This document shows positions 52,535 through 62,270 of a stretch of DNA of 62,594 nt, in pieces. Both the position numbers and the translations under genes were made by a program. The DNA lies in contig NZ_QVMP01000020.1 in assembly GCF_010501095.1 (NCBI RefSeq), positions 1-62,594 of the forward strand, in the 5' to 3' direction. Under the pieces are notes generated by a model. It did not search any database. It saw only the letters and a list, made by a program, of their open reading frames with translations, and was not told where the DNA came from. Source of the stretch: Dysgonomonas sp. 520. GTDB taxonomy: Bacteria > Bacteroidota > Bacteroidia > Bacteroidales > Dysgonomonadaceae. Numbering within the stretch: the stretch's first letter is position 1; every line of letters begins with the position of its first letter.

Positions 52535-54058
52535 CTATTGGTTAATATATCCTTTTTCTTTTAAGAACTCCAATATCCGTTCCACATACATCCTGTTGTT
52601 CGACAAGCGGGGCACTTTATTCTGTCCTCCTGCTTTTTCGATATGCTTCAGCCAATCATAAAACACGCCTTGAGGCACCTTGCGGATCACTGGCTCCTGC
52701 AAAGACAAGCCATACGAACGTTTGGCTTCATAGTCCGAATTTACCTTTTTAAGGGCATTGTCCAACTCTTTCCCAAACTCCTCTATATTGTTTGGCTCTA
52801 CATCAAACTCGATCAGCCATTCATGCGCTCCCACATTGTTATCTCCGAAATAAACCGGAGCCGCCGTATACTCAGCTATTTGAGCGCCGGTTTTCCTGCA
52901 AGCCTCTTTCAGCGCATTATCGGCATTCTCAACAATCAACTCTTCGCCAAAAGCATTTATAAAACTTTTTGTTCGCCCCACAATCCTAAACAGATAAGGA
53001 GACAGGGATGTAAATTCGACCGTATCGCCAATCATATACCGCCAAAGCCCCCCGTTTGTAGAAATCAATATTGCATATTGCTCTCCGGTTTTCACCTCAT
53101 CGAGAGTAAGCGTATCAGGATTTTCTTCATCCCACTGGCTCATAGGTATAAATTCATAATAGATATTGCTGTCGATCATCAACAACATATCTTTCGATTG
53201 TGGCGAAAACTGTACACCGAAGAAGCCTTCCGAAGCATTGTAAGTCTCCCAATAACACATATCTTCTTTCGGTATCAGTTTTTTATATTGTTCCTCGAAA
53301 GGGGTAAAGCTCACTCCTCCGTGAAAGAAAACCTCTAGGTTTGGCCATATATCGGTCAATTCCCTGCCTGTTTCCTTTTTTATTTTTTTCAGTAACACCA
53401 ATAGCCACGAAGGCACCCCCATAAATGCACGCACATCATTTTTGACTGCGTATTTTGTAAGTGCTTCCAGTTTTTCTTCCCAATCGGGCAATAGAGAAAT
53501 ACTTTCGGGCGTACGGCTAAGTTTTGCCCAGAAATACAGATTTTTTATCAAAATAGCCGAAATATCTCCCGTAAAAAAGCCGTCTCCGATACTATTTATC
53601 TGCTTACTACCACCCAAAACAAGCGTTTTTCCGAAAAAAAAGCGAGCCTTGGGATTAGACTTTCCATAGATGGCTAGCATTTGCTCGCCACATTTGTAAT
53701 GTCCTTGTTTCAACGATTCTTCGGTTACGGGAATATACTTGCTTTTATCCTCCGTTGTGCCCGACGACATTGCAAACCATTTGACAGGTTTGTTCCAGAG
53801 CACATTTTGCTGCCTTTCTTTCAGTATTTTGTCAAGATAAGGGCGCAATTGCTCATACTGAAAAACAGGAACTTTTTTTCTGAAATCGTCTGCATTTTTT
53901 ATTGTAGAGAAACCGAATTCCGTTCCGATAAGGGTATCCGCCCCGTTCTTAATCAGATAATCAAGAATTCTATTTTGAGTTTCAATTGGGTTTTGTAAAA
54001 ATCTGTCTATTTCCCGATAACGGAAATCGAGATATTTATGAGCTATTTGCGTAATCAT
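52535..54058 (-). CDS. GH3-family acyl-adenylate-forming protein
   Basis: A 507-residue protein of the GH3 auxin-responsive family, whose plant members adenylate carboxylic acids and conjugate them to amino acids. The ATP-binding motif is AMSSGTTEDKSKYIPVT (about residues 96-112). Other family features are YWETYNASEGFFGVQF and YMIGDTVEFTSLSPYLFRIVGR (about 336-357), then FINAFGEELIVENAD. Bacterial homologues are common in Bacteroidetes, but their substrates are unknown. Its start overlaps the crp-type gene stop by 4 nt, so the two are coupled. Confidence 0.88.
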   Translation of the reverse strand: MITQIAHKYLDFRYREIDRFLQNPIETQNRILDYLIKNGADTLIGTEFGFSTIKNADDFRKKVPVFQYEQLRPYLDKILKERQQNVLWNKPVKWFAMSSGTTEDKSKYIPVTEESLKQGHYKCGEQMLAIYGKSNPKARFFFGKTLVLGGSKQINSIGDGFFTGDISAILIKNLYFWAKLSRTPESISLLPDWEEKLEALTKYAVKNDVRAFMGVPSWLLVLLKKIKKETGRELTDIWPNLEVFFHGGVSFTPFEEQYKKLIPKEDMCYWETYNASEGFFGVQFSPQSKDMLLMIDSNIYYEFIPMSQWDEENPDTLTLDEVKTGEQYAILISTNGGLWRYMIGDTVEFTSLSPYLFRIVGRTKSFINAFGEELIVENADNALKEACRKTGAQIAEYTAAPVYFGDNNVGAHEWLIEFDVEPNNIEEFGKELDNALKKVNSDYEAKRSYGLSLQEPVIRKVPQGVFYDWLKHIEKAGGQNKVPRLSNNRMYVERILEFLKEKGYINQ

Positions 54059-54759
54059 CCTATCCTGCTGATTTTGCGGAGACGCTCTTCGTCAATTACT
54101 TTTATTTTCCGCCCGTCAAGAGCGATGATATGTTCTTCTACAAAAGTAGATAAAGTTCTGATTGCATTTGAGGTTGTCATATTCGACAAGTTGGCAAGAT
54201 CTTCTCGCGAGAGATAAATGCTGATTGTGGCTCCATCTTCTTCCAGCCCGTAATTTTCAATAAGGAAGATTAATGATTCAGCCAAGCGTCCTCGGATATG
54301 TTTCTGGGTGAGGTTTACAACACGCTCGTCTGCAATACCTAAATCGGTAGAAAGTTCACGTATAAAATACATCCCGAACTGCGCATTCTGGAGCACCAGT
54401 TTTTCTACCAGGTCCATAGGTATAAAACAAATCATAGATGGCTCGAAAGCCGAAGCAGCCGTCACATAAGGTTCTTTAGCAAAATAGGCACGGTAGGCAA
54501 AATTCTGAACCGGCCTCACCATCCTTATAATCTGGCTGCGCCCTCCTACTCCGTTTTTGAATATCTTAACCTTTCCTTTAATCAAACTCATCAAATACTC
54601 GGGAATCTCTTCCTCGTTGTATATGATTTCGTTTTTCTTAAACTCGATAAGCTTTGCTTTCGAGGCTAACAATTCTTTCTCTTGTTCAGTTAAATGAACC
54701 CACATTTCACCTAATCCGGCAAGAATCTCAGTTGTATTTACATCTGTAATTTCCTTCAT
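54055..54759 (-). CDS. Crp/Fnr family transcriptional regulator
   Basis: A 234-residue regulator. The N-terminal cyclic-nucleotide-binding-like domain spans about residues 15-130 (LIEFKKNEIIYNEEEIPEYL, MSLIKGKVKIFKNGVGGRSQ). A dimer helix follows, then a winged helix-turn-helix at about 165-225 (LSREDLANLSNMTTSNAIRT). There are no Fnr-type N-terminal cysteines, so it is not an obvious iron-sulfur oxygen sensor. It is translationally coupled to the GH3-type gene and probably leads that operon. Confidence 0.92.
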   Translation of the reverse strand: MKEITDVNTTEILAGLGEMWVHLTEQEKELLASKAKLIEFKKNEIIYNEEEIPEYLMSLIKGKVKIFKNGVGGRSQIIRMVRPVQNFAYRAYFAKEPYVTAASAFEPSMICFIPMDLVEKLVLQNAQFGMYFIRELSTDLGIADERVVNLTQKHIRGRLAESLIFLIENYGLEEDGATISIYLSREDLANLSNMTTSNAIRTLSTFVEEHIIALDGRKIKVIDEERLRKISRIG

Positions 54760-54803
54760 TATTCGGGCTAAACGTTATTGAGGCTGGTTTACACTATGTC
54801 ATA

Positions 54804-54832
54804 CAAAGTTAGCGTTTTTTTTTATTTACAAA
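54804..54832 (-). promoter_or_regulatory. Promoter for the crp-type gene
   Basis: The minus strand reads TAACTTTG (54804-54811) with TTTG (54829-54832) 17 nt upstream, a good Bacteroidetes promoter. The expected start lies close to 40 nt before the gene. Confidence 0.65.
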
Positions 54833-54934
54833 TGAAAATCATAAAAAAACTGTTTTTTAACTATGTTTTAAAATATAAAAATCATCTTATAATTTATTTT
54901 CACAATAGTAAAGTGTATATCAATAGTCAATAAA

Positions 54935-54958
54935 AAAAGAGGAGTCTCCTCCTCTTTT
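54935..54958 (-). terminator. Terminator of asd
   Basis: Arms aaaagaggag (54935-54944) and ctcctctttt (54949-54958) with a 4-nt loop form a perfect 10-bp hairpin. The A-run at 54932-54938 gives a U-tract in minus-strand RNA. Confidence 0.85.
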
Positions 54959-54983
54959 CCTTCAAGCATTATGATAATAAAAT

Positions 54984-55991
54984 TTATATCGCTTTCTCTT
55001 TTATCAGATATTCGGCTATTTGAACGGCATTTAGTGCGGCTCCTTTTTTTATCTGGTCGCTAACAGTCCAGAATGTAAGTCCGTTAGGATTGGATATATC
55101 TTTGCGAATCCGACCAACATAAACCTCGTCTTTGCCTGTTACGAACAATGGCATCGGATAGTCTTTCTTATCTGTATCGTCTTGTAATATAACCCCGTCG
55201 GCTTTTGCAAAAGCAGCTTTCGCCTCTTCTATCGAAATCGGTTTTTCGGTTTCCACCCACGTCACTTCTGAGTGTGCACGCAGAACCGGAACACGCACAC
55301 ACGTAGCACTCACCTCCACATCCGAGTGCATAATTTTACGTGTTTCGTTATACATTTTCAGTTCTTCTTTCGTATATCCGTTTTCCGTAAATTGGTCTAC
55401 CTGAGGAATTAAATTGTATGCCAATTGATAGAAAAATTTCTCAACCACTACATCTTCACCGTTCACAATTTGCTTAAATTGTGCCACCAGTTCATCCATT
55501 GCCGAAGCTCCGGCTCCCGATGCAGCCTGATATGTAGCCACATGTACTTTCTTGATGTGAGAAATATTCTCTATTGCTTTCAATGCCACCACCAACTGTA
55601 TTGTCGTACAATTAGGATTGGCAATAATACCCCTCGGACGAACTTTTGCATCTTCGCCATTCACTTCCGGAACAACCAAAGGCACATCTGCATCCATACG
55701 GAAAGCACTTGAATTATCAATCATTATTGCGCCATGCTTGGTAATGGTTTCAGCAAATTCGACAGAAATACTACCACCTGCCGAAACAAAAGCAATGTCT
55801 ATACCTTTGAAATCGTCATTGTGCTTCAGTTCCTTCACAGTATATTCTTTATTTTTAAAAGAATAAACTTTACCCGCACTACGGGCAGAACCAAATAAGG
55901 TTAATTCTTCGATAGGAAAATTTCGTTCTTTCAGAACTTTCAAAAACTCCTGTCCTACCGCACCACTTGCACCAACAATTGCAATTTTCAT
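54984..55991 (-). CDS. asd: Aspartate-semialdehyde dehydrogenase
   Basis: Reduces aspartyl phosphate to aspartate semialdehyde for lysine, threonine, methionine and diaminopimelate synthesis. The preferred start is 55991 ([20 protein letters not shown]), which begins at the NADP-binding motif; the frame open from 56039 would add 16 unlikely residues. The catalytic cysteine is in [16 protein letters not shown] (about residues 127-142), followed by [14 protein letters not shown]. The length of 335 residues is normal. Confidence 0.96.
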   Translation of the reverse strand: MKIAIVGASGAVGQEFLKVLKERNFPIEELTLFGSARSAGKVYSFKNKEYTVKELKHNDDFKGIDIAFVSAGGSISVEFAETITKHGAIMIDNSSAFRMDADVPLVVPEVNGEDAKVRPRGIIANPNCTTIQLVVALKAIENISHIKKVHVATYQAASGAGASAMDELVAQFKQIVNGEDVVVEKFFYQLAYNLIPQVDQFTENGYTKEELKMYNETRKIMHSDVEVSATCVRVPVLRAHSEVTWVETEKPISIEEAKAAFAKADGVILQDDTDKKDYPMPLFVTGKDEVYVGRIRKDISNPNGLTFWTVSDQIKKGAALNAVQIAEYLIKEKAI

Positions 55992-56036
55992 TTTCTTGTT
56001 TTGATATAAATTATTTGTAATGATAAAAACAGGCTG

Positions 56037-56044
56037 CAAAGTTA
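56037..56044 (-). promoter_or_regulatory. -7 promoter element for asd
   Basis: The minus strand reads TAACTTTG, matching TAnnTTTG, 45 nt before the preferred asd start. This supports the shorter start because a transcript from here would barely include the longer one. Confidence 0.5.
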
Positions 56045-56122
56045 CAAATTAAATAAAGATAAACCCTCTCTTGTCTCTTAAAAGAATTGTGCAAGTGCTT
56101 ACTTTTTTTATAGTTTCTTTGT

Positions 56123-56130
56123 TAACTTTG
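56123..56130 (+). promoter_or_regulatory. -7 promoter element for aroE
   Basis: TAACTTTG lies 17 nt before the aroE start. It implies a very short leader. The upstream element is T-rich but not a clear TTTG. Confidence 0.45.
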
Positions 56131-56147
56131 GAGCAAAAAAACAGAAT

Positions 56148-56903
56148 ATGGCAAAAGACACTTACGGTTTGGTAGGATATCCCATCAAATTATCCTTTTC
56201 GAGAGGGTATTTCTCCGAAAAATTTGAGAAAGAAAATATCAATGCAGAATATTTAAATTTCGAGATTGCCGACATATCCGAATTTCCCGATATCGTATCG
56301 AAACATCCAAACCTCAAAGGAATGAATGTCACGATACCTTACAAAGAAAAAATCATTCCTTACCTTGACAGCCTAGACCCGAATGCAGCTCAAATTGGAG
56401 CGGTGAATGTTATCAAAGTCATAAAAAAGGAAGGACAAAGCAATCCCGAACTGATCGGATACAATTCCGACATGATTGGTTTTCAAAAATCAATAGAACC
56501 GCTGATAAACAAAGCCATTCATCGCAAAGCATTGATACTTGGTACGGGAGGGGCGTCAAAAGCCGTAGCGCAAGGCTTAACCAATCTGGGACTTGAATAT
56601 AAATACGTATCAAGAACAAAAAACAGCGACAATTTCACATACAACGAACTGAATCGGGATAGAGTAGATGAATATACGGTCATTGTAAACGCCACCCCCA
56701 TCGGCGCATCGTACGACCCTGATAAATGCCCCCATATTCCTTACCAATATCTTTCTGACAGGCACCTTTTATATGATCTGATCTACAATCCTGCCGAGAC
56801 AAAATTCTTAAGATTAGGCAAAGAAAAAGGAACAATTACAAAAAATGGAGCCGAAATGCTAGTACTTCAGGCAGAAGCAGCATGGAAAATATGGAATAAA
56901 TAG
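56148..56903 (+). CDS. aroE: Shikimate dehydrogenase
   Basis: NADP-dependent reduction of 3-dehydroshikimate in aromatic amino-acid synthesis. Substrate-binding motifs are YGLVGYPIKLSFSRGYF near the N-terminus and LKGMNVTIPYKEKIIPYLD (about residues 62-80) with the catalytic lysine. The cofactor loop is LGTGGASKAVAQGL (about 127-140). NATPIGASYDP and GAEMLVLQAEAAWKIW close the protein. The usual SxS shikimate motif is slightly altered (SFSR), as often in this phylum. At 251 residues it is a little shorter than E. coli AroE. Confidence 0.94.
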   Translation: MAKDTYGLVGYPIKLSFSRGYFSEKFEKENINAEYLNFEIADISEFPDIVSKHPNLKGMNVTIPYKEKIIPYLDSLDPNAAQIGAVNVIKVIKKEGQSNPELIGYNSDMIGFQKSIEPLINKAIHRKALILGTGGASKAVAQGLTNLGLEYKYVSRTKNSDNFTYNELNRDRVDEYTVIVNATPIGASYDPDKCPHIPYQYLSDRHLLYDLIYNPAETKFLRLGKEKGTITKNGAEMLVLQAEAAWKIWNK

Positions 56904-57012
56904 TCCATCATAACAATCTAGTTCACAACAAATAAACATAACAAACAAGACTAATAGAAAAAATCTATATGGAGATTTTATGTTTTACAACATATTTTTC
57001 AAATAAAGTTTA

Positions 57013-57081
57013 TATCTTTGTATCAACAAACAATGCAAGAGATACCATGAAACGCTTATAAAAAGCCATTGGTGTCTCTTG
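57013..57081 (+). promoter_or_regulatory. Promoter and hairpin leader with a 4-codon frame
   Basis: TATCTTTG (57013-57020) is a -7 element. A hairpin follows: caagagatacca (57036-57047) pairs with tggtgtctcttg (57070-57081), and a long T-rich run follows. The loop contains atgaaacgcttataa (57047-57061), encoding MKRL and a stop. The downstream gene also starts MKRL. It may be an attenuator or an independent short RNA. Confidence 0.5.
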
Positions 57082-57137
57082 TTTTTATTTTTTTATTAGG
57101 TTATTTATAAAGATTGTTTTATTTAAAATTTTAGGTT

Positions 57138-57500
57138 ATGAAACGTTTATTTACTTTGGCTATTGCCATATTTTCTCTAACAGCTGTCGTATCTGCTCAA
57201 GATTATGCTTTTCTTGGCAAATTGAATGAAAAGACAACATTCAACGGAATAGTTCGTTACTTGGATGCCAGCTACACTCAACAAGACTATTTGCAACAAA
57301 TATTTGATATGACGTCTGCTAAATATGCCAGATCTATCAAAAACGGACAGGTAGACGAAAAAGCAATGCAAAAGACGTTGGCTTTCAATCTGGCTCATGC
57401 AAGAAATGTATTGACTCCCGAACAATATAGAAAATATTTGATGGTGGTTAACATCACTGCAAGCAGAAACTATCAAGACAAAGTTTTAGCTTCTAAATAA
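57138..57500 (+). CDS. Small exported protein of unknown function
   Basis: A 120-residue protein with a signal peptide (MKRLFTLAIAIFSLTAVVSAQ). The mature part is mostly helical and contains VDEKAMQKTLAFNLAHARNV and LTPEQYRKYLMVVNITASRN, resembling the LTxxQ-type helical repeats of periplasmic stress proteins such as Spy/CpxP, but the match is weak. Similar small proteins are common in Bacteroidales. The hairpin leader just upstream suggests that its expression is controlled after transcription start. Confidence 0.75.
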   Translation: MKRLFTLAIAIFSLTAVVSAQDYAFLGKLNEKTTFNGIVRYLDASYTQQDYLQQIFDMTSAKYARSIKNGQVDEKAMQKTLAFNLAHARNVLTPEQYRKYLMVVNITASRNYQDKVLASK

Positions 57501-57561
57501 GAAGTAAGAATCACTTACTAACAAATAAAACCGGCTCATTATGAGTCGGTTTTATTGTATA

Positions 57562-58011
57562 TCATATTTCACAATAGGCCGGAATATCGGGCAGATAATT
57601 GTACGATTGGGTATCGTAGTCGATAGAGCAGCAATAGTGTTGCAGTCCATTAGAAACCACAAGATAAGCTACCTTCAAAACCATATTGTAACGAACTATC
57701 TGGTCGAAAACATCTTGCGTGATCTTCACATCAGGCGATTTATATTCTACAACAAGCAAAGGTTTCAGTTCACGGTTATAGACAACCGAATCGCAACGCT
57801 TCTTCTGGCTGTTCAGCAAAACTTGCTTTTCGTTTGCCATAAGGGATTCAGGGTAAGACTTATACTCGATAAGATAATTCACAAAATGTTGCCGCACCCA
57901 TTCTTCGGGAGTCAGGGCAATGTATTTTTTCCGTATCCTATCCCAAATGAAAGGTTTCTGATCTATCATTTTCGTTTTTACCGGAAATGGCGGAAGATTT
58001 AATTCTAACAT
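57562..58011 (-). CDS. Stand-alone HsdR N-terminal-like nuclease-fold protein (HSDR_N_2)
   Basis: A 149-residue protein matching only the N-terminal endonuclease domain of type I restriction R subunits. It has a PD-(D/E)xK-like active site: CDSVVYNRELKPLLVVEYKS (about residues 92-111), where D, E and K fit the catalytic set. Helices RKKYIALTPEEWVRQHFVNY precede it. No helicase, HsdM or HsdS gene is nearby. Such single-domain proteins are widespread in Bacteroidetes beside housekeeping genes and have no known role. It could be a DNA repair or nucleic-acid-binding protein instead of a restriction component. Confidence 0.82.
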   Translation of the reverse strand: MLELNLPPFPVKTKMIDQKPFIWDRIRKKYIALTPEEWVRQHFVNYLIEYKSYPESLMANEKQVLLNSQKKRCDSVVYNRELKPLLVVEYKSPDVKITQDVFDQIVRYNMVLKVAYLVVSNGLQHYCCSIDYDTQSYNYLPDIPAYCEI

Positions 58012-58126
58012 TCTGCTATCTTTTATTATCTTTGTTTGTTAGTATTATGAGAACTGTCCTACAGATTATGCCCGAAAAAGCATCATTTCGAAAACAGATG
58101 TCAAATTTAATATTAAAGGAGGTTTT

Positions 58127-58897
58127 ATGAAAACAAAACAAGAAATAGTTGAAAACTGGTTGCCAAGATATACAAAAAGGTCGCTGGAAGAGTTCGATAA
58201 ATATATTTTACTTACAAATTTCTCAAAATACCTGCAAATCTTTGCAGATCATTTCGATGTGCCCATAGTTGGCAAAGATGCCAACATGCCCAACGCATCG
58301 GGAGGGGGAATCACAATCATCAACTTCGGCATGGGAAGCGCAAATGCTGCCACCGTAATGGATTTGTTGAGTGCCATCAAACCCAAAGCCGTATTGTTTC
58401 TCGGAAAATGTGGCGGGTTGAAAAAGATAAACCAAATTGGCGACTACATCCTCCCCATAGCAGCAATAAGAGGCGAAGGTACATCCAACGACTATTTTCC
58501 ACCCGAAGTACCATCTTTACCTGCTTTTAGCTTGTTGCGCTCGCTATCGTCAAACATTCGTGACTTTGGCCGTGACTACTGGACAGGAACTGTTTACACA
58601 ACAAACCGCCGAGTGTGGGAACACGACGAGGCCTTTAAAGAATACTTACGATCGATCAGGGCAATGGCTGTGGACATGGAAACCGCAACCTTATTCACAT
58701 GCGGATTTGCAAACCAAATTCCGACAGGAGCATTACTTCTGGTATCGGACCAACCGATGATTCCCGAAGGTGTGAAAACCGAAAAGAGCGATCAGATTGT
58801 GACTCAAAACTTTGTGGAAGAACATGTTAAAGTGGGCATCAAAGCATTGACTACACTTATTAATAACGGTTCAACAGTAAAACACCTTCGTTTTTAA
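58127..58897 (+). CDS. amn: AMP nucleosidase
   Basis: Hydrolyses AMP to adenine and ribose-5-phosphate, in the nucleoside phosphorylase fold. Residues about 60-120 include TIINFGMGSANAATVMDLLS and KAVLFLGKCGGLKKINQIGD. The late RAMAVDMETATLFTCGFANQ (about 180-199) is the purine/ribose-binding segment. At 256 residues it is the short form found in Bacteroidetes, lacking the N-terminal regulatory domain of E. coli Amn. The start follows a good ribosome site (aaaggaggt). Confidence 0.92.
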   Translation: MKTKQEIVENWLPRYTKRSLEEFDKYILLTNFSKYLQIFADHFDVPIVGKDANMPNASGGGITIINFGMGSANAATVMDLLSAIKPKAVLFLGKCGGLKKINQIGDYILPIAAIRGEGTSNDYFPPEVPSLPAFSLLRSLSSNIRDFGRDYWTGTVYTTNRRVWEHDEAFKEYLRSIRAMAVDMETATLFTCGFANQIPTGALLLVSDQPMIPEGVKTEKSDQIVTQNFVEEHVKVGIKALTTLINNGSTVKHLRF

Positions 58898-58913
58898 GGT
58901 CGCAGACCTTTTT
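58896..58913 (+). terminator. Terminator of amn (aaggtcgcagacctt)
   Basis: A 6-bp palindromic hairpin (aaggtc-gca-gacctt, 58896-58910) overlaps the end of the amn stop codon and runs into a T-run. The inverse sequence occurs at 14715-14728. Confidence 0.55.
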
Positions 58914-58935
58914 ATTGACCTGACCAAGCATAAAT

Positions 58936-59940
58936 ATGACTTTTGAGCAGATAAGAAACGACATTCAGGCACGCAAATTTCAACCCATCTACCTACTGAT
59001 GGGCGATGAGCCATACTATATTGATGAGCTGACTGAATTACTCACCAGTACGATACTTCCCGAAGAAGAACGAGATTTCAATCAGAATATCTTTTATGGG
59101 ATGGAGACAGACGTGGCAACAATCGTCACTCTCAGCCGCAGTTTCCCGATGATGTCGGACTATCAGGTGATTGTGGTGAAAGAGGCTCAAAACCTGAAAA
59201 AGATTGAAGAACTGGAAGTTTATGCTAAAAACCCTCTGGCGTCGACAATACTGATAATCAACTACAAAGGCGGTTCTCTCGACAAAAGAAAAAAACTATA
59301 TGCCGAAATAGACAAGCGGGGTGTTGTTTTCGAATCGAAGAAAATACCTGACTATAAGATTCCTGCGTTTATTCAGTCGTACTTTACCCTGAAAAAATTG
59401 GGTATAGATCAAAAATCGGCTCAAATGTTGGCTGATTTTGTAGGCAACGACCTAAGCAGATTGGTAAATGAGCTTAACAAGCTGATCCTCTCTCTTCCCG
59501 AAGGTGAGAAACGCATAACCGCCGATCTTATAGAACGCAACATCGGAATCAGCAAAGACTTCAACAATTTTGAACTATTAAAGGCTGTTATCGAGAAAAA
59601 TACGTTCAAAGCGAACCAAATTGCCGATTATTTCGAAAAAAATCCGAAAAACAACCCGTTAATTGTCACTTTAGTTGTCCTTTTCAATTTTTTCAGTAAC
59701 CTGATGATCTGCTATTGGGCAAAAGATAAATCCGAAAACGGAATAGCTGCCGAACTGGGTTTTCGCAACAGCTTTCAGGCTCGCGACTATGTCACCGCCT
59801 TGAAATACTACAATGCCTTTAAGTGTATGGAAATAATAGCCCTGCTTCGCAAATACGACGCCATGTGCAAGGGGGTGGACAACTCCTCAGTTCCGGATGG
59901 AGAGCTACTGAAAGAACTCTTATACAAGGTGATGCACTAA
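58936..59940 (+). CDS. holA: DNA polymerase III subunit delta
   Basis: Clamp-loader subunit that opens the sliding clamp during replication. Family motifs are YLLMGDEPYYIDELTELLTS (about residues 20-39), FPMMSDYQVIVVKEAQNLKK, and the second-domain GNDLSRLVNELNKLILSLPE (about 174-193). A C-terminal helical collar domain follows (about 215-334). The length of 334 residues is normal. The start ATG at 58936 lies 38 nt after amn. Confidence 0.93.
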   Translation: MTFEQIRNDIQARKFQPIYLLMGDEPYYIDELTELLTSTILPEEERDFNQNIFYGMETDVATIVTLSRSFPMMSDYQVIVVKEAQNLKKIEELEVYAKNPLASTILIINYKGGSLDKRKKLYAEIDKRGVVFESKKIPDYKIPAFIQSYFTLKKLGIDQKSAQMLADFVGNDLSRLVNELNKLILSLPEGEKRITADLIERNIGISKDFNNFELLKAVIEKNTFKANQIADYFEKNPKNNPLIVTLVVLFNFFSNLMICYWAKDKSENGIAAELGFRNSFQARDYVTALKYYNAFKCMEIIALLRKYDAMCKGVDNSSVPDGELLKELLYKVMH

Positions 59941-59945
59941 TAAAA

Positions 59946-59979
59946 AAACAAACCCTCTCTTTTCAGAAAGGGTTTGTTT
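59946..59979 (+). terminator. Bidirectional terminator between holA and pnp
   Basis: Perfect 11-bp arms aaacaaaccct (59946-59956) and agggtttgttt (59969-59979) lie between convergent genes. A/T runs on both sides suit termination in both directions. Confidence 0.85.
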
Positions 59980-59997
59980 ATCTATATCTATCAGAGA

Positions 59998-62163
59998 TTA
60001 ATTCTGATTTTCGTTATTTTCCTTTTTCACAGGTTTGTCTGGTCTTGGAGGGCGAGGAAGAAGCGCTTTACGAGAAAGTTTTATCTTTCCTGTCTTGGCG
60101 TCAACATCCACCAATTTCACCTCTATTATATCACCTTCTTTCAATCCTGCAGCTTCCATAGTTTCAATTCTATCCCAAGAAATTTCTGAGATATGAAGCA
60201 AACCGTCTTTACCCGGCAAGAATTCGCAGAATGCACCATAAGGCATAATTGAACGTACTTTAGCTTCATAAACCTCTCCGATTTCAGGAACTGCAACTAT
60301 ACCTTTTATCTTAGCCATTGCTCCCTCGATCGACGCTTTGTTGTTTGCAGAAATCTCTACACGACCATAGCCGTCAACTTCTTCGATAGTAACAACTGCT
60401 CCGGTTTCTTCCTGTATTCCTTGAATAATTTTACCACCCGGTCCGATAACTGCTCCGATAAATTCTTTTGCAATCATCAACACCTCAATACGTGGTGCAT
60501 TTGGCTTGAAGTCAGGTCTTGGAGCGGCAAGTGTTTCCTGAACCTTATCCATAATATGAAGACGGCCTTCTTTTGCCTGATTCAATGCTTTTTCAAGAAT
60601 TTCGTAAGAAAGCCCATCCACTTTTATATCCATCTGAGTGGCTGTGATACCATCTCTTGTTCCGCACACTTTAAAGTCCATATCGCCCAAGTGATCTTCA
60701 TCACCCAATATGTCCGATAGCACTGCAAAGTTTGTTCCTTTTTTCTCTGAGATAAGCCCCATAGCAATGCCCGTAACAGGTTTCTTGATTGCCACACCGG
60801 CATCCATCAAGGCAAGTGTTCCGGCACAAACAGTTGCCATAGAAGACGAACCGTTCGATTCCAGAATATCGGAAACCACGCGGATAACATACGCATAGTC
60901 GGTAGGTATCATTGGTTTCAACGCACGGTGAGCCAAGTTTCCGTGACCAATCTCACGACGTCCTACTCCTCTTTGCGGACGAGCGTCACCTGTTGAGAAT
61001 GGAGGGAAATTGTAGTGCAACAAGAAACGTTCCCTGCCATTATAAAGTGCGTCATCAATAATCTTCTCGTCAAGTTTTGTACCCAAAGTTACGGTTGTCA
61101 ACGATTGAGTTTCTCCTCGTGTAAAGATTGCCGACCCATGCGCTCCGGGCAAATAATCAACCTCGCTCCAGATAGGGCGGATTTGAGTTGTTGTACGTCC
61201 ATCAAGACGTTTTCCTTCATCAAGGATTGAGCGACGCATAGCTTCTTTTTCCACATCGTGGTAATATTTCGAAATCAATGCACCTTTTTCTGCTAATTCC
61301 TCTTCTGTATAGTTTGCTTTATATTCTTCAACAATTGCAGCGAAATTATCTCCACGCTCGTGTTTATTTGTGTTACCGGAAGCTGCTACCGCATAAACTT
61401 TATCGTAACATTTTGCCCAAACATCTTTGCGAAGATCTTCGTCGTTCACTTCGTGGCAATATTCTCTTTTAACGGTTGTTCCGCACATCTCCATCAACTC
61501 AATCTGAGCCTGACACTGAATTTTGATGGCTTCGTGTGCAACTTTGATAGCTTCCAACATTTCGGCTTCGGAAACTTCTTTCATTTCGCCTTCCACCATC
61601 ATAATGTTGTCGATAGTAGCACCAACCATAATGTCCATATCGGCTTGAGCCAATTGTTCAAAGGTCGGATTCAAAACAAATTGTCCATCCACCCGTGCTA
61701 CACGAACTTCCGATATAGGTCCATTGAAAGGTACATCCGAAACAGCCAATGCAGCCGAAGCAGCAAGTCCGGCTAAAGCGTCCGGCATATCTTTTCCGTC
61801 GGATGAGAATAATATTATATTAACAAATACTTCAGCATGGTAATCGTCGGGAAACAACGGACGAAGTGCCCTGTCTACCAAACGACATGTAAGGATTTCA
61901 TAATCGGAGGCACGTCCTTCACGACGGGTAAACCCACCGGGAAAACGACCGAAAGCGGCAAATTTCTCCTTATATTCAACTTGCAAAGGCATAAAATCTA
62001 CACCCGGATTTGCATCTTTGGCAGCACAAACTGTTGCCAAAAGAATGGTATCTCCCATTCTAACAGTCACAGAACCATCGGCTTGTTTTGCCAATTTACC
62101 TGTTTCAATGGTGATAGTCCTTCCATCACCCAAATCGATACTCTTTGTAATCGGATTAATCAT
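59998..62163 (-). CDS. pnp: Polyribonucleotide nucleotidyltransferase
   Basis: 3'-5' phosphorolytic exoribonuclease of the RNA degradosome. Two RNase PH domains are present: one at about residues 1-235 ([20 protein letters not shown]) and one at about 330-560 ([54 protein letters not shown]). A helical linker lies between them. A KH domain (about 575-640, [20 protein letters not shown]) and an S1 RNA-binding domain (about 643-712, [20 protein letters not shown]) follow. At 721 residues it is full length. Confidence 0.98.
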   Translation of the reverse strand: MINPITKSIDLGDGRTITIETGKLAKQADGSVTVRMGDTILLATVCAAKDANPGVDFMPLQVEYKEKFAAFGRFPGGFTRREGRASDYEILTCRLVDRALRPLFPDDYHAEVFVNIILFSSDGKDMPDALAGLAASAALAVSDVPFNGPISEVRVARVDGQFVLNPTFEQLAQADMDIMVGATIDNIMMVEGEMKEVSEAEMLEAIKVAHEAIKIQCQAQIELMEMCGTTVKREYCHEVNDEDLRKDVWAKCYDKVYAVAASGNTNKHERGDNFAAIVEEYKANYTEEELAEKGALISKYYHDVEKEAMRRSILDEGKRLDGRTTTQIRPIWSEVDYLPGAHGSAIFTRGETQSLTTVTLGTKLDEKIIDDALYNGRERFLLHYNFPPFSTGDARPQRGVGRREIGHGNLAHRALKPMIPTDYAYVIRVVSDILESNGSSSMATVCAGTLALMDAGVAIKKPVTGIAMGLISEKKGTNFAVLSDILGDEDHLGDMDFKVCGTRDGITATQMDIKVDGLSYEILEKALNQAKEGRLHIMDKVQETLAAPRPDFKPNAPRIEVLMIAKEFIGAVIGPGGKIIQGIQEETGAVVTIEEVDGYGRVEISANNKASIEGAMAKIKGIVAVPEIGEVYEAKVRSIMPYGAFCEFLPGKDGLLHISEISWDRIETMEAAGLKEGDIIEVKLVDVDAKTGKIKLSRKALLPRPPRPDKPVKKENNENQN

Positions 62164-62192
62164 AATATATTTCTTTCTTCTTAAAATTCGAG

Positions 62193-62200
62193 CAAAGGTA
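62193..62200 (-). promoter_or_regulatory. -7 promoter element for pnp
   Basis: The minus strand reads TACCTTTG, matching TAnnTTTG, 30 nt before the pnp start. No well-placed TTTG is found upstream. Confidence 0.5.
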
Positions 62201-62270
62201 TGGATTTTTTTTAATTATTCCGTTGACAAACAGCATAAAGATAACATTAACATGATACCAACATTATTTA

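Noticed and set aside
55992-56039. Sixteen-residue extension of asd
   Set aside because: The NADP-binding motif normally starts at the first residues, and the promoter element at 56037-56044 lies on top of the longer start.
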